Assembly: GCA_019973155.2 (NCBI GenBank)
Contig: BPQB01000146.1
Span: 1 to 39,669, forward strand
Source of the DNA: Phanerochaete sordida
Lineage: Eukaryota > Basidiomycota > Agaricomycetes > Polyporales > Phanerochaetaceae
Length of the DNA: 39,669 nucleotides
Reading direction: 5' to 3'
Both the position numbers and the translations under genes were made by a program. Under the pieces are notes generated by a model. It was not told where the DNA came from. It was given only the letters and a program-made list of their open reading frames with translations, and did not search any database. Positions 22,516 to 32,973 of this stretch are shown here, piece after piece; position 1 is the first letter of the stretch; every line of letters begins with the position of its first letter.

Positions 22516-24600
22516 CTAGAGATCGCCGTGGATACTATTGCTAATGCTATTCAGGGCGGCCATGACCGCCTCCCTGTCAAGGATCGCTCTTCCCTTCGGC
22601 GGCCTATAGGCAGTCTTCAGAACGCGGCATATCCACTCGAAGCTCGTGTAGCCATCCACATCCCCAACATGCCCCGCCACTTCCTCGAGTCGCCTGCGCT
22701 GCACCAAGTCCAGGGTACCGACAGGGTAGGTGTCCATGTCGGCAATGTGCACCTGGCGGCCGCCTCCGACGAATGGCAGCGCGTCGTGCGCGTCGTGCGT
22801 ACGCGGGCCGAAATACACTGGCGCACCGTCCTCGCAGCGCACGCGGAGCACTCGCCGGCCTGTCCCACAGGTGCCGACGTCCCAGCAGATGAGCCAGACG
22901 ATGTCGTCCTTGTTCATGACGTGCTTGCGTACGCTGTATGGCTCGACAGCGATGGAGACTACGGCGGGCCGGTCCAGCTCTTCGTAGCCCGCCTGCAGGC
23001 TGCGGCACGCGCCCAGAGGGCCCGAGACGGTAACCGTCGCGCACTGGTCTTTGCTGATGGGGTATGTGCGGCCTGGTGCGTGCTTGCTGGGAGACACAGG
23101 GCTGCCGAGGTGACGGGCCTTCGTGTGAGCGCTGGAACGGCCATGATCTGAGTGGGTGTCGGGCAGGCTGTTCGAGAGGTCCGCAAGTCTGCCTGATGAC
23201 GGAGACGACGAGCCTCTAGCAGACGTCGAAGGTTGCTTGGTCGGTCGGATGATGCCTTGCCCCGCCGGATACACCTCAGTGACGTTAACGACTTGAACGG
23301 GCTTTGGCGTGCCGAGGGCCTTGCACCAAGACGGCGTCGTGGCGTTTGTCAAATCGGCTGGATGAGGTGGGACATTCGTCGTGGCCGCCCTTGGAGCCTC
23401 CTTCGTGCGGGCAGAAGTTACCGGAGCCTTGGGGTCTGAGGAGTGGTGGCGCGAGGCAGATTTACGAGGCATCTCGGCAGGAGCGTCGGGCTGTGGCGCA
23501 ACAAAGGCAGGCGAGGAAGGCTTTATAGCGAGCTCAGATAGCGTGGCGGCGTCGTTCCCATGTCTCGTTACGGAGTGAACTGGAGAAACGAACTTGGAGT
23601 GCCCAGACCTAGCGGCGCTGCCAGCCGCAGAAGCCACAGAACCGCAAACAGGAGGCTCATCCGCGGCGGAGGAATTCGCAGTGGCTGACGACCTGCGTCG
23701 CTCAGAGACAGAGGCCGCTCCGTACGAAGCCACCGAGCCATTGTCCAGATGCTTGAGGTTGACGACGACCGTCCCTTGTCCAGGAGTGGCGGTGGCTTTG
23801 TCGGCAAGGGAGTGTCTCGCTGAGGCGCCCGTGTAGGTCGCCGCCTTTGCCGATGATGCGACGGAGGACGGCCTAGACGTGGGAGCCGTGCTTGTAGCAG
23901 ATACGCGGCTGCCCGATGAAGCGAAGGACCGGCTAGACGCTGTCGACATAGAGGATGCAGTGGAATCCCGCGCGCTGCGTATGATGGCGGTACCCTGACT
24001 TTCGATAGGGGCCTCGAGGTCACGGTACGAGTGCGCACTTGTGGAAGCAGAGCGTCGAGGGAAATCATCCGGTCCAGTAGACGATGCGTGCAAGGAGGAA
24101 GGAGGACGGGATCCTGTGGGCGTCGTCGCACGGGAAACCGACAGTTCGAGGTTCGAGACTGCAGAGCGACGCTGCACTCCGGTGTCCGAAATGGTGCCCG
24201 CTGGCCCAGCGTCCGTAGGAGTCTGCAGGTCCTCATAATTGATGTTCGTGACCTCAGAGACAATCGTGAGCCGGTCCAGCAGCTTCAAGGTCATGTCGTG
24301 GCCGTCATCGTCGGCATAGGTCATGCTGAGCCTCTTCGGTTCTTTCGACGTCAAACGCCCTAGCCATGTCTTCCGAGTAGGGTCTCTGGCCGGGCAGTCC
24401 GGCGGCACAGGAGCTGCGACGTCCGGTGCGGTCGGGTAGTCGACGTCGACCCAGGAAGAAGTCGTCGAGACGTCCGTGACGGTCGACCCAACGGAAACGT
24501 GCGAGGCGATAGAATCACGAGGGACGGTGCGAAGGTCGGGAGCGCTCGCTTTGGAAGAGCGAGAGTGGCCACTCGCGCCTGAGGATGGATATCTGCTCAT
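22516..24600 (-). CDS. Long Ser/Thr-rich protein ending in the accessory-cluster domain
   Basis: A single exon of 2085 nt gives 694 aa, starting MSRYPSSGASGHSRSS. About the first 500 residues are disordered and Ser/Thr/Ala-rich with many possible phosphorylation sites. The last about 170 residues look folded: VSIAVEPYSVRKHVM, DIVWLICWDV, GAPVYFGPRTHDAHD, GGGRQVHIADMDTYPVG, LVQRRRLEEVAGHVG, FEWICRVLKTA and ILDREAVMAAL. This region shares its order of motifs (W-x-x-x-W, a H-I box, L-x-x-x-Q-R-x-x-L, then W-x-x-x-V ... I-L-x-x-x-x-V) with the five small genes at 29.4-33.8 kb, so it appears to be the same unnamed domain on a long tail. A TATATA lies at about 24672-24680. Function unknown. Confidence 0.8.
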   Translation of the reverse strand: MSRYPSSGASGHSRSSKASAPDLRTVPRDSIASHVSVGSTVTDVSTTSSWVDVDYPTAPDVAAPVPPDCPARDPTRKTWLGRLTSKEPKRLSMTYADDDGHDMTLKLLDRLTIVSEVTNINYEDLQTPTDAGPAGTISDTGVQRRSAVSNLELSVSRATTPTGSRPPSSLHASSTGPDDFPRRSASTSAHSYRDLEAPIESQGTAIIRSARDSTASSMSTASSRSFASSGSRVSATSTAPTSRPSSVASSAKAATYTGASARHSLADKATATPGQGTVVVNLKHLDNGSVASYGAASVSERRRSSATANSSAADEPPVCGSVASAAGSAARSGHSKFVSPVHSVTRHGNDAATLSELAIKPSSPAFVAPQPDAPAEMPRKSASRHHSSDPKAPVTSARTKEAPRAATTNVPPHPADLTNATTPSWCKALGTPKPVQVVNVTEVYPAGQGIIRPTKQPSTSARGSSSPSSGRLADLSNSLPDTHSDHGRSSAHTKARHLGSPVSPSKHAPGRTYPISKDQCATVTVSGPLGACRSLQAGYEELDRPAVVSIAVEPYSVRKHVMNKDDIVWLICWDVGTCGTGRRVLRVRCEDGAPVYFGPRTHDAHDALPFVGGGRQVHIADMDTYPVGTLDLVQRRRLEEVAGHVGDVDGYTSFEWICRVLKTAYRPPKGRAILDREAVMAALNSISNSIHGDL

Positions 24601-24957
24601 TGTGAGAGGTATGGGTAGTGGGATTCGAGGAGTTCGGGTATGTGAGGCAATCGTTCTGCAGGGTCGTAGCCCTATATATGTCGCACCGTTAGCCAAAGCA
24701 GAGGGGCCACCGGGGGATGTACACACAGAGCATCTTTGGAGAGAAAATGGGGGACAAAGAGGACTTGTGCGGGCTTTGGTTCAGAAGGCCGCGTAGGGCC
24801 ACCGGTAGATTTAATGGCATGGCCTTAGCTCAGCCCGATGGTGGGCGGGGTCTCGGACGAGTTGAGAATGGGAAAGTTTGCATTTCTATTGCTATTCTAC
24901 GACATGCTACTCGCGGGTCAGATAGTAGTAGGAAGGAGATGATCAAGACTCACTTTT
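24601..24957. other. Promoter of the 22516-24600 gene
   Basis: About 357 bp between tandem minus-strand genes. It holds CATATATAGG (about 24671-24680 on the minus strand), about 70-75 bp from the ATG at 24600. Nothing else was recognised. Confidence 0.45.
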
Positions 24958-26368
24958 CTACTTGTACCGTATCAGCGACCTGACTCGTGCCTTGAACCGA
25001 GCGTCCAATGTCTCCTTCATCTCGTCGTGAAGCCACCGCCCTCCGTGAGCGTCGCGAATCCGCTCGAGTCTGATGAGTATCGAGTCGAAGTCCTCACCGA
25101 GAGCTTCGATGTCGCTCAACCGTTCCCAGGGAAGCTCCCGCACCCGCGCGATGACATTCGCTGCGGTGATCAGCCCCTCTGGAGCTGATAGCGGGTGCGT
25201 GCGGAGGAAGAACACGAGCTCGACGGAGCGGAGTGTAGGAGCTTTGAGCGCGGTTTCAAGTACTGCGCAAGCTGCGTTGAAGGAGCTCGCATTGCTGGTG
25301 AGGTGGGGCGTGCTTTGCATACGGGCGTGGTCCAGCCATGGCCACAGGTCGACCCAGATAGTGATCTTGGAGAAAGCGGTACATCGGGCGAGCGAGGTAA
25401 GCCCGGCGACCGTATCTTGGGATAGTCAGTGTTCTTGGCGAGCGTACGCGAGGGAAGAGATACGCACGATTACCGGCCGTTCCTGTCAGGCGCGTCTGGA
25501 AACCCGTATCGACGCCTTGCGAGAAGATTCGCAGCGTGAGCTCCTCGAGGTGCGTCGCTGCATCGTGTATGAAGGTATCCAGCTGCGCAAGCTCAGCAAA
25601 GTCGGTCACTGATACGTTGGAGATGCGTCGGAGCGCGGCGGGGTCAAGTACGGCGCCGAGAGCTGCCAGCAGGCGACTCTGCGTCGCGTCGTGCAGCCAG
25701 AACCTGAACACTAGGGCTCCGACCTTGACCTTTTCTGTCGAAACATCGGTATCGAGGTTAGACTCGAGCAGCATGCGAGCATGGGCTTGATAGAAGCGCG
25801 TCGTGGGCTCCAAGGCAAGTTCGTCTATCACAGAGAAGAGCTTGAGGACGTCGCTCAGATGTTCGTCCCCGGCTCCGACAACATCGGCTAGGATGAGCTT
25901 TCGTATGACGAGGCGAGAACTCTGGCTGTCCTCGGTAGCTGACGACTCATCGTCGTAGACTCGCAACCTGTTTCCCTCCCCGAGCTTGAGTACTCGCAGA
26001 TGAGGCAGTGCGTTGACGAGCCCACGAAGGACAGAGAGAGACACGTCATAAGGACCAGTATGTCGCGCGTTGTGCGAGTATCTTAGTGATAGCTCCTGCA
26101 AGCTGCTCCTTGCTCGCTCGCAGGACTTGATGAACGCGATGAACTCGTCGATAGAAGTCGGGCGAGCTGCTGCGCGGACGCTTCGAAAGAGATATCTCGA
26201 GGCCAGAGGGAGCCACGCGTGGCTGACAAGAGTGCAGCTGTGCAAAGTAGGCTGGTGGTCAAAGTTGAAGGATATGATCTCGTCGACGATGTCGTCGAAA
26301 AGCCATGGTGTTTGGGGCGACTGTGCGCGCACGCTCAGCGGTGAAGATGGTGGTGGAGAGCAAGTCAT
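24958..26368 (-). CDS. F-box-like protein of the basidiomycete type
   Basis: Two exons, 26368-25468 and 25415-24958, are joined by a 52-bp intron with a GTGCGT donor and CTGACT branch, giving 452 aa. An in-frame ATG at 26437 would add 23 residues; I chose 26368 because it has a purine at -3 and starts just before the domain. The N-terminal pattern LFDDIVDEIISFNFDHQPTL then CTLVSHAWLPLASRYLFRSV is the divergent F-box-like motif common in agaricomycetes. After it come leucine-rich helical segments (LVNALPHLRVLKLGEG, RLVIRKLILADVVG, VIDELALEPT, HLEELTLRIFS), compatible with degenerate leucine-rich repeats. Such proteins are thought to be substrate receptors of SCF ubiquitin ligases. No substrate can be inferred. 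Confidence 0.78.
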
Positions 26369-26535
26369 TGCGTTTAAGCGCCTTGAGATAATTTTCCGAA
26401 GGCAGCTCTCGGCGATCTTCGTCTGAACCACTTTCATTCAATCTCAGAGAGCCGACAAAAAGGTAGGAACTATCCATGCGACTGATATGTTTTATTCCCC
26501 GAGTCAGATAACATCAACAGGCCGAAGTCAAGCAT

Positions 26536-28711
26536 CTACGCCGCGACCTTCAGGCTGGTCATAGAAGGTACAATACCCTGCTGCTCCTTTGCGGGATCGT
26601 ATATGTCCAGCTCAGAGGCTTTAATCATCATAGCCTTCAAAACCACCGGTCAGCATGATGTCCATTAAAGAGGACAAGCTGGCATACCAGCTGCTTCGAC
26701 ATGCCCCGGCAATTGTAGAAGTCACCCATAGCGTACCAGAGCTGAGGAAGCGCGGTCAGTACCATAGTGGTTTCGGAGACGAAATGGCTTACTCCTGGAT
26801 TGCCCGTGGGACGGTAGCAGCCCTGGAGTTCGACCTCCTCATCGAGGCCCCACACATCGCTGGTCTTGTCGATGACATCCTCGCCGAACACGCGTCGGTA
26901 CATTTCGCGGCTGCGCTCGTGGCCCGTCCTACGAGCGCTGTCAGTCGCTCGCCGTGCGGAGTACAGATGCAAACCTACGCGAAGATGACGACGTCTGCAG
27001 GTAACGTTGTCCCATCGTCGAACACCAGCTCGTCCTTTGTGAAGGCCGTCGGGCTAGCGCCTTGCTTGACGCCGATGCGGCCGTCTGCGACGAGGTCCGC
27101 CCCGCCCTTGTCAAGCCCTAGAGAGCACAGTTTCAGATAGCACCTCCCACAAGCAGGCCAGCGACTTACAATATCCTGCAATGAAACGTGTGAGTAACTC
27201 GTCTCGGAGCGGCAGGTTACTGGGACACTCACCTCCGCCTCGGCCAAAGACTACGATCATCTGCCCTTCGTTCTCAGGGCCGAGCCAGAGCTTGATCCCG
27301 CCCTTGCGCAGCTTGTCGTGCATCGTTTTCTCGCGCGCCCAGAGCACGTCGGGCATGCTCTGGTTGAGCTGCTTGAAGAACCCGAGCGGCTGCGCGGCGA
27401 ACCGGAAGTCGCCGACCTCAACCGGCTCGTCCACGGGCCAGTTGAAGAGCAGCTCCTGGCGGACGCTGCTGCGCGAGACCACGCACGACTGCGAGCGCTG
27501 CACCATCGTGACGCTCGCCGCGCCGCCCGTCGCGAGGTCCTGGCAAATGTCGATTGACGAGTTGCCCGCGCCCACAACGACGACGCGCTTCCCGGCGAAG
27601 GGCGCGGCCGAGCTGAAGTTGGAGGTGTGCAGCACCTCGCCTGCGAACAGCTCGCGGCCAGGAAGCTCGGGCATGCGGGGGCCGGCCCACAGGCCGGTCG
27701 CGAGTACGATGTGCCTCGGGCGCAGGTCCATCTGCGTCCCATCGCGGTCGACGACGACGTGCCAGACGCGGTCGACGTCGTCGTAGCGCGGACGTCCGGC
27801 GAGCGTGCTCTTCGTCCAGATGGTGAGGTGTTGCTGGACTGCGTAGGACTCGAGGAAGTCGGCGATGATGTCCTTCGGGGCGTACTCTGGCCAGTGCGAC
27901 GGGTAGGGCTGGTATGGCACTAGGCAGTAACAGTTTAGCGGGCGCCATGCTGCACAGATCTGGATACTCACTTGCACAGTATGAGCTAGGTACGTGTAGA
28001 GCAAGGCTCTGATACCTCTTCCTCCAGCTTTCGCCGACCGTCGCATTCTGCTCGATGACCAGCGTCGGGACGCCCATCTGTCGCAGTCTGGCCGCCGTGC
28101 TCAGGCCATTCTGTCCGCCACCGACTGCAAGCTCGTGAGCACGGGAGCACCATCGCTAGAGTATCCGACGCACCAACGAGGACATAGGGATCAGACTCGA
28201 TCTTCGCCTTCCGCTCCGCCTCAAGCTCGCCCCACGTCCGACCCGTCGCCTCCCAGTCCGCAGCAACATTGCGCGGCTCCGGATGGGCCTTCAGGTCGAG
28301 CATGACCATGCCGACCGTGACGGCCAGCCAGCTGCCATCCGGGACCTGGACGAGGTGCGCGTAGCCGCGGCAGAGACCGTGGCGCGTCTCGTACGTGAAT
28401 CCTGTCTCGACGCCGACCTTGTGGCCGTCCGGCGTGAACGACTCACGCGGCGCATAGTGCGGGTTGGTCTCGATGGCTATGTTCGCGATGTGCGCCGCGG
28501 AGAGGCGATCGGACTCGGTGAGGTAGCGCGCGATGGCCTCGCGTCCGTTGGAAGAACGGGTGTCCCAGGTTAAGGTGAGCACGTCCCGCAGCCAGCCGTT
28601 TGGGACGAAGGTCGAGGCGACGGCCTGTGCGTCGTTAGCAGTGAGCGCACTCGCGAAGGTCGCGAGCCACTTTGACGTGATGGTAAGCGGGTCCGTGGAT
28701 GTCGAGCTCAT
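26536..28711 (-). CDS. Flavin-containing monooxygenase-like protein with NTF2/SnoaL-like N-terminus
   Basis: Eight exons give about 603 aa: 28711-28174, 28124-27972, 27919-27233, 27175-27170, 27117-26979, 26928-26793, 26741-26688 and 26634-26536. Residues about 1-175 resemble an NTF2/SnoaL-like domain (WLATFASALTANDAQAVAST ... GFTYETRHGLCRGYAHLVQV). A FAD-binding VVGGGQNG motif lies near 180-186, then TVGESWRKRYQSL and YQPYPSHWPEYAPKD. The NADPH motif is VVVVGAGNSSIDIC (343-356), then the ATG motif in VVIFATGHERSREMY and the C-terminal box LWYAMGDFYNCRGMSKQL. This is the class B flavin monooxygenase type. It uses NADPH, FAD and oxygen to oxidise a small substrate that I cannot name. The 6-nt exon (GATATT, giving GYW) has good splice sites on both sides. 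Skipping it keeps the frame but loses conserved aromatic residues. Confidence 0.88.
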
Positions 28712-29372
28712 CGTGTCGCACGGGGCGCGCAGTTGTTAGAGTCCCCGTCTTCGGACATGGTGGTGAGTATTATAGCAGAGCAGAGACATTGACCGGGAGA
28801 GGGCTATCAGCCGTAGCGACCGCCCGGCGCGGTCCTCAAACGTCGATGTCCAGGGACGTGTGTCGGTCCCGGGCTCTGACACGCGGATTCGTGAGAACCC
28901 TGCAGCATCCGCGCAGGCAATGAAGTGTAGATGAGTCGCAGATGTTTGAGCACGCTCGGGGATGCAAGGGACGAAGTACGGCGCGGTGTTGCAGACGGCG
29001 CGCGTCGCGGTTTGAGACCAACCGCCGGCGCCTGGTTCGACGCGGCGGAGGCTCGGGGTGCGCCCGAGCCCCTGTGTTCCACACCGCCACGGCGACATTG
29101 TCGCGCTCGATGCGACGGTTTGTCGGGTAGGTTGCACTGCACGCTGACTAACCGCCACAGGAACCGGGCTTGTGAGGCCTTCTCCTGGATGTGCGCGGAA
29201 GCAGCCGTCCGCGCGTCCTCGCGGATTCGCTGGCAAGCCAGGATGGCAAGACGTGTACGATTTGTGAGCATTGCAGCCCTGGTGCGTTGATATTCTACTC
29301 TATAACATCACAGATGTCTTGATAAATACGAAACGACGCCACCTCCGTCGGGGAGGCTGCTGCGCAGGATCT
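28712..29372. other. Intergenic, no gene supported
   Basis: About 660 GC-rich bp separate the monooxygenase promoter from the first gene of the small-protein array. A minus-strand ATG at 29271 opens 154 codons, but beyond its first 35 residues the translation is Arg/Pro-rich like a shadow frame, so it is not called. A TATA-like ATTATAGCAG sits near 28768-28780 at the likely monooxygenase promoter, though poorly matched. Confidence 0.35.
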
Positions 29373-29936
29373 TCACGCGTCTTCCACATCCATGAACAGG
29401 TTGGGATCAGGCACGCGTCTGCGGTGCGTTAGCGTGAGAGCTGCTCAAGCAGTGCAAGAGAGGACGACTCACTTGTCCCAGTTAATCCAGAGGCCTGTGC
29501 GAATCGCCCGTTCGACGGCGGCCTTGTCCAGGAGACCGCTCGCCGCGAGTTTACGCAGGAGGCGCACGACGAAGTCGCGTGGCGTGGGACGCGCTCCGAA
29601 ATGGCGACTGGAGACGATCGGAGTGTCGTGAGCCGCTTTCTTGAGCGTGTTGATATCGTCATAGGCCATCGACCCCAGTGGCATCTCGACGAGGCCGTCC
29701 CGCGTGCGCTCGTCAAGGTCGGTATAGAGCCTTGGCTCAAACTGCGCCGTCTCGGGATTGAAGGAAAGCTCGAGGAACTGCCGGACGGTGCAGCCCGGAA
29801 AGTAGTCCCAGGCCACTGCCCACGTCCGCGCCCACTGCCTGTCGTCGGCGAGCTCCTGGCTCTTCTCGACGAAAAGGTAGACGCAAACGCGGTCGTCCTC
29901 CTGCTGGAAGTACTTTGCAGTCTGTGCAAGAGACAT
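29373..29936 (-). CDS. Small-protein array, member 1
   Basis: Two exons, 29936-29473 and 29418-29373, with a 54-bp intron (GTGAGT, GCTAAC branch), give 169 aa from MSLAQTAKYFQQEDD. The upstream open frame continues to 30233, but ATG 29936 fits the neighbours and a TATTTAA box at about 29999-30005. Shared landmarks are RTWAVAWDYFPG, VEMPLGSMAYDDINTLKKAA and DFVVRLLRKLAASGLLDKAAV, the same order as in the other four members and in the C-terminus of the gene at 22516. The short second exon adds a polar tail (RVPDPNLFMDVEDA). No catalytic motif, signal peptide or membrane segment is seen. Function unknown. Confidence 0.7.
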
Positions 29937-30147
29937 GGGTTGAGCTGAGTGGTTCAAAGAGGAAGTGACTCTCCGTGTACTGAGCATACGGTCCTTAAAT
30001 ATCTTGTCGCCCAGCTCCCGCTCTTTGGCACAAAGTGGCCAGTGATCTTGATGGGCCACCCTCTTCGACTGTGCGTGCTCACGCTCAAAAGTAGGACAAC
30101 AAAGAACAGTCTTCGATAACGCTATAGATATACATTTTTGACCTTCG

Positions 30148-30857
30148 TCATGCTGGACTGGTATTACGTGGTTTCGATCCGACAACGTATGGCTGTTTTC
30201 GTCCCGGCATAGCGCAGTCGAATCCATGCACAAGCAGCGGGAAGTACACCTGGTCTGAGGTGAGGTCAGCGTCTAGCCTGTCGTACGCAAATTTGCATCC
30301 TCACCTGTTTTGTTCTGATATTTCGCATATTCAAGGCAGTATTCCAAACGCTCCTTCATGAGGACTCCCGTTTCTATCACATTCCTGACGACAGTCTGTG
30401 CCCAGTCTGCGGATGCCCATGCCATCCTCCACGTCTCCGTCGCCAGCTTCTCGATGTTCCGTCGGTGCGCCAAGCTGAACGCGCCCAGGTTCCACTCGAC
30501 GACCCAGATGGCGTCCATGCCCGAGCGCACCTCGCCCGCGGGCGGCGGCACGGTGCGGCCCGTGAACGCGAGGTCGCGCTTCGCGAACGTACGCGCCTTG
30601 AAGTTGTGGTAGATGTCGGGGCCGAGCACGCGCTGCGTCGTCGGCGACGTGTCCCAGGTGAAGAACCACGTCGTCTTGCGCGCGTCGCCGGCGGGCCAGA
30701 ACTGCACGCCCAGGCGCACCATGACGCTCTCGTGCAGGTTGTCGCCACCGGGCACCGTGTCGGCGTTCAGGCAGGTGGCGAGGTCGCGCTCGACGAGCCG
30801 GGCGCTGTAGAACTTGAAGTCTGCGAAGCCCGAGAAGAGCTGTCCAGGGGCTGTCAT
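30148..30857 (-). CDS. Small-protein array, member 2
   Basis: The preferred model has exons 30857-30305 and 30254-30148 (50-bp intron, GTGAGG...CTCAG) and gives 219 aa, ending in VYFPLLVHGFDCAMPGRK plus a basic tail. Without splicing translation stops at 30273. The start MTAPGQLFSGFADF is preceded by a TATAAA box on the minus strand near 30950-30956. Family landmarks are TTWFFTWDTSP, AIWVVEWNLGAFSLAHRRNI, EKLATETW and WAQTVVRNVIETGVLMKERL. A C-terminal intron lies at the same place as in member 1, which supports common origin. Function unknown. Confidence 0.65.
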
Positions 30858-31084
30858 GATTTTTGATGGGTGAGCAAGGACGACGCGGTAAGGCGTGGAT
30901 GTGGCGGAAGCAGAGAAGGTGCGTTGAGTGGCCCGCCTGTCTCGATGCACGTTTATAGACGCAGTTGTAGCAAATCCAAAGTCTCCGTGATCTATCAGAT
31001 CCATTGTCCGGATGACCTGTAGCCACACAAGCCACCCGTCGCAAGCGATTACAATACACGACCTCTACAGAGAAACCCCATTGT

Positions 31085-31657
31085 CTATGCTTGTACCGCG
31101 CGGACAGACGCTGCCTGCGGAGCATCCACGCGCCGTGCCTGCAGTCGGCTCGCGCCCTGCGTGTATCGCCGCGGATTGACGCAGATCTCCACCAGTTCCC
31201 GTCGTAGGACGTCTGCGCTGGCAGCGTGGCGCAGAACCGCGGCGATCCATTCCTTGCAGCTCATCAGCGCTCGGTGGCGGCCTTTTGGGCCGCTGGGCTT
31301 CGTCCAGATGGTATTGCCCGCGACGAGGAGAAGTGTACGACGCTCCTTCGGAGCGAGCTTTGTGATGTGGATGTGCTGCATGTCCGAGAACGAGTAGTCC
31401 ATGCCCGGGAGGTCGTCCTGTGCATGTACAATAGATGCCGCCGCCCAGCAGCCCGAAGAGCAGCCGCCGAGCTGGGCGCAGTGCGGGCGGCGGAGGATGT
31501 AGTAGTAGTGTCCCGTAACGCGCCAGGCGATTACGCAGAGTGGATTGATTCTTGAGCTGGAGTAGACCCGCTCTGTGGCGATGATGAGTTTGACGGGGCG
31601 GTCGGGCTGGATGTGTTCGAGGTCGAGGGTGGGAATGAGGCTAGGAGTGGCGTCCAT
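31085..31657 (-). CDS. Small-protein array, member 3
   Basis: A single exon gives 190 aa from MDATPSLIPTLDLEHI. The domain runs from PVKLIIATERVYSSS through NPLCVIAWRVTGHYYYILRR, a Cys-containing loop (GGCSSGCWAAASIVHAQ), MQHIHITKLAPKERRTLL, VAGNTIWTKPSGPKGRHRAL and CKEWIAAVLRHAASADVL. I believe closely similar single-domain proteins occur in other polypores, but no function is known to me. GGCATATAAGAC on the minus strand about 50-60 bp upstream is a strong TATA box, nearly identical to that of member 5. Confidence 0.75.
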   Translation of the reverse strand: MDATPSLIPTLDLEHIQPDRPVKLIIATERVYSSSRINPLCVIAWRVTGHYYYILRRPHCAQLGGCSSGCWAAASIVHAQDDLPGMDYSFSDMQHIHITKLAPKERRTLLLVAGNTIWTKPSGPKGRHRALMSCKEWIAAVLRHAASADVLRRELVEICVNPRRYTQGASRLQARRVDAPQAASVRAVQA

Positions 31658-32045
31658 CGTAGTCGGCGGAGCAGAGCTTCTGGTGCATGTCAAGGCCAGG
31701 CGCACGTCGTCTTATATGCCATCGCCATCGCCCTGAGGCAGATCCTGCGTCCGAATCCAGGGTGTACGCTAGTGCATTCTGTCGGGATGGCAGCCTGATG
31801 ATTCGCTCCAGAGCGCGGGCCTAGACCACCCAACCTGGCGCTTGGTCCCGGCTCAATCCTGTTCACAGGCTTCATTTGCCACAATGTGGCAACACGTGTC
31901 GGTGGCCACACCAGGGTCCCACAAGCACGCAACTTCGAAGGAACACGGAATGCTTATCGATCGAAGATTTGGCGCACATCAAGCTCAGTACTATCAGAAA
32001 CGTGCAGTCGACAGGCTATGTTCGCTGATTCGAATTCGCGCCCTA

Positions 32046-32567
32046 TCACAGCCCTATCCAACCTATCGCTTTGTCTACCACATCCCGAGGCAGCACCCCC
32101 GTATCTGCCGCATCAAGAAAGACGAGCTGCATCCACGTGCGATGGCTCAAGCGACCGGCGCGTCGTATGCCCTCGCCGTGGCCCTCGCCACACCACAGCG
32201 TGCTCATCGTCCCCGCGGCAATCTCCTGCAGGCGCTGCCTCTGCTGGTGCGCGAGCTCTCCGATGACGAACGGCGTCTTCATCGGGGGCAGGTCCTCGGA
32301 GGCGATGGACTCGGCGTTGGGCTCGCCGTCGCGCTGGAGGATGTAGAAGCGGCCGTCGGACGGGCAGCGCCACGCGAGGAACCAGAGCGGCTCGGTGGCG
32401 CGGCTCCAGTAGGACGGAGTCGTGCCTGAGGCCACTGAGGTACTGTCCACAGAGTGAGGCGTGACACAGAGAAAGACTTTGGTTGGAGCATCGGCCTCGC
32501 GTTGGGCGCTGTAGGCCGCAGGTCGGAGAGGTGATGCATGATCAAGCGTCTTCGTCGGCGGTGCCAC
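32046..32567 (-). CDS. Small-protein array, member 4, apparently without an ATG
   Basis: An open frame of 174 codons carries the family pattern: PTKVFLCVTPHSV, EPLWFLAWRCPSDGRFYILQ, FVIGELAHQQRQRLQEIA, WMQLVFLDAADTGVLPRDV. It has no in-frame ATG. Its natural start position is GTGGCACCGCCG, where an ATG would give MAPPTKT, similar to MSTPTKP of member 5. The frame stays open upstream without a Met, and no convincing 5' exon was found. It may be a start-lost pseudogene, start from a non-AUG codon, or have an unseen first exon. The rest of the domain is undamaged. Confidence 0.5.
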   Translation of the reverse strand: MAPPTKTLDHASPLRPAAYSAQREADAPTKVFLCVTPHSVDSTSVASGTTPSYWSRATEPLWFLAWRCPSDGRFYILQRDGEPNAESIASEDLPPMKTPFVIGELAHQQRQRLQEIAAGTMSTLWCGEGHGEGIRRAGRLSHRTWMQLVFLDAADTGVLPRDVVDKAIGWIGL

Positions 32568-32973
32568 GAAGGTCGCGCGCAGCGGGCTGATGGGATACGT
32601 ACCGCGTGGGCACGAGCTCTGCTGGATATTCCGGACTACTTTGGGACTATTCTGTTACACGTAGTGGGTCAGGTGTGGTACAATCCGCGGTCACTGTCTC
32701 GTGCGAACCTGTACTGCGTCTGGTAGAGCGTACATCGCTATCTGATTACCTGCAGCGGGGATTGCGAAGACTATGCGTGGAGGTGGTAGATTTCGTAAAG
32801 CGCACCTGGTTGTTCATATACTTCATAATGCCACACCGATCAGTCGCTTGCACTGAAAGCCTTTGTCATAAAAGCCTTTGTCCGCATTGTCACACCAGGC
32901 ACGGTGCCACGGTACTGTGACTCTATTGAATCGCTTGTCTAAGAACTCGTGAAGTATCCGCAAACATGAAAGA

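Noticed and set aside
28807..29271. Minus-strand 154-codon frame starting at 29271
   Set aside because: Only the first about 35 residues look protein-like; the rest is Arg/Pro-rich noise and no splice sites rescue it.
29992..30233. Longer N-terminus for array member 1
   Set aside because: The upstream part of the open frame has no similarity to other members and lies across the likely TATA box; ATG 29936 fits the family.
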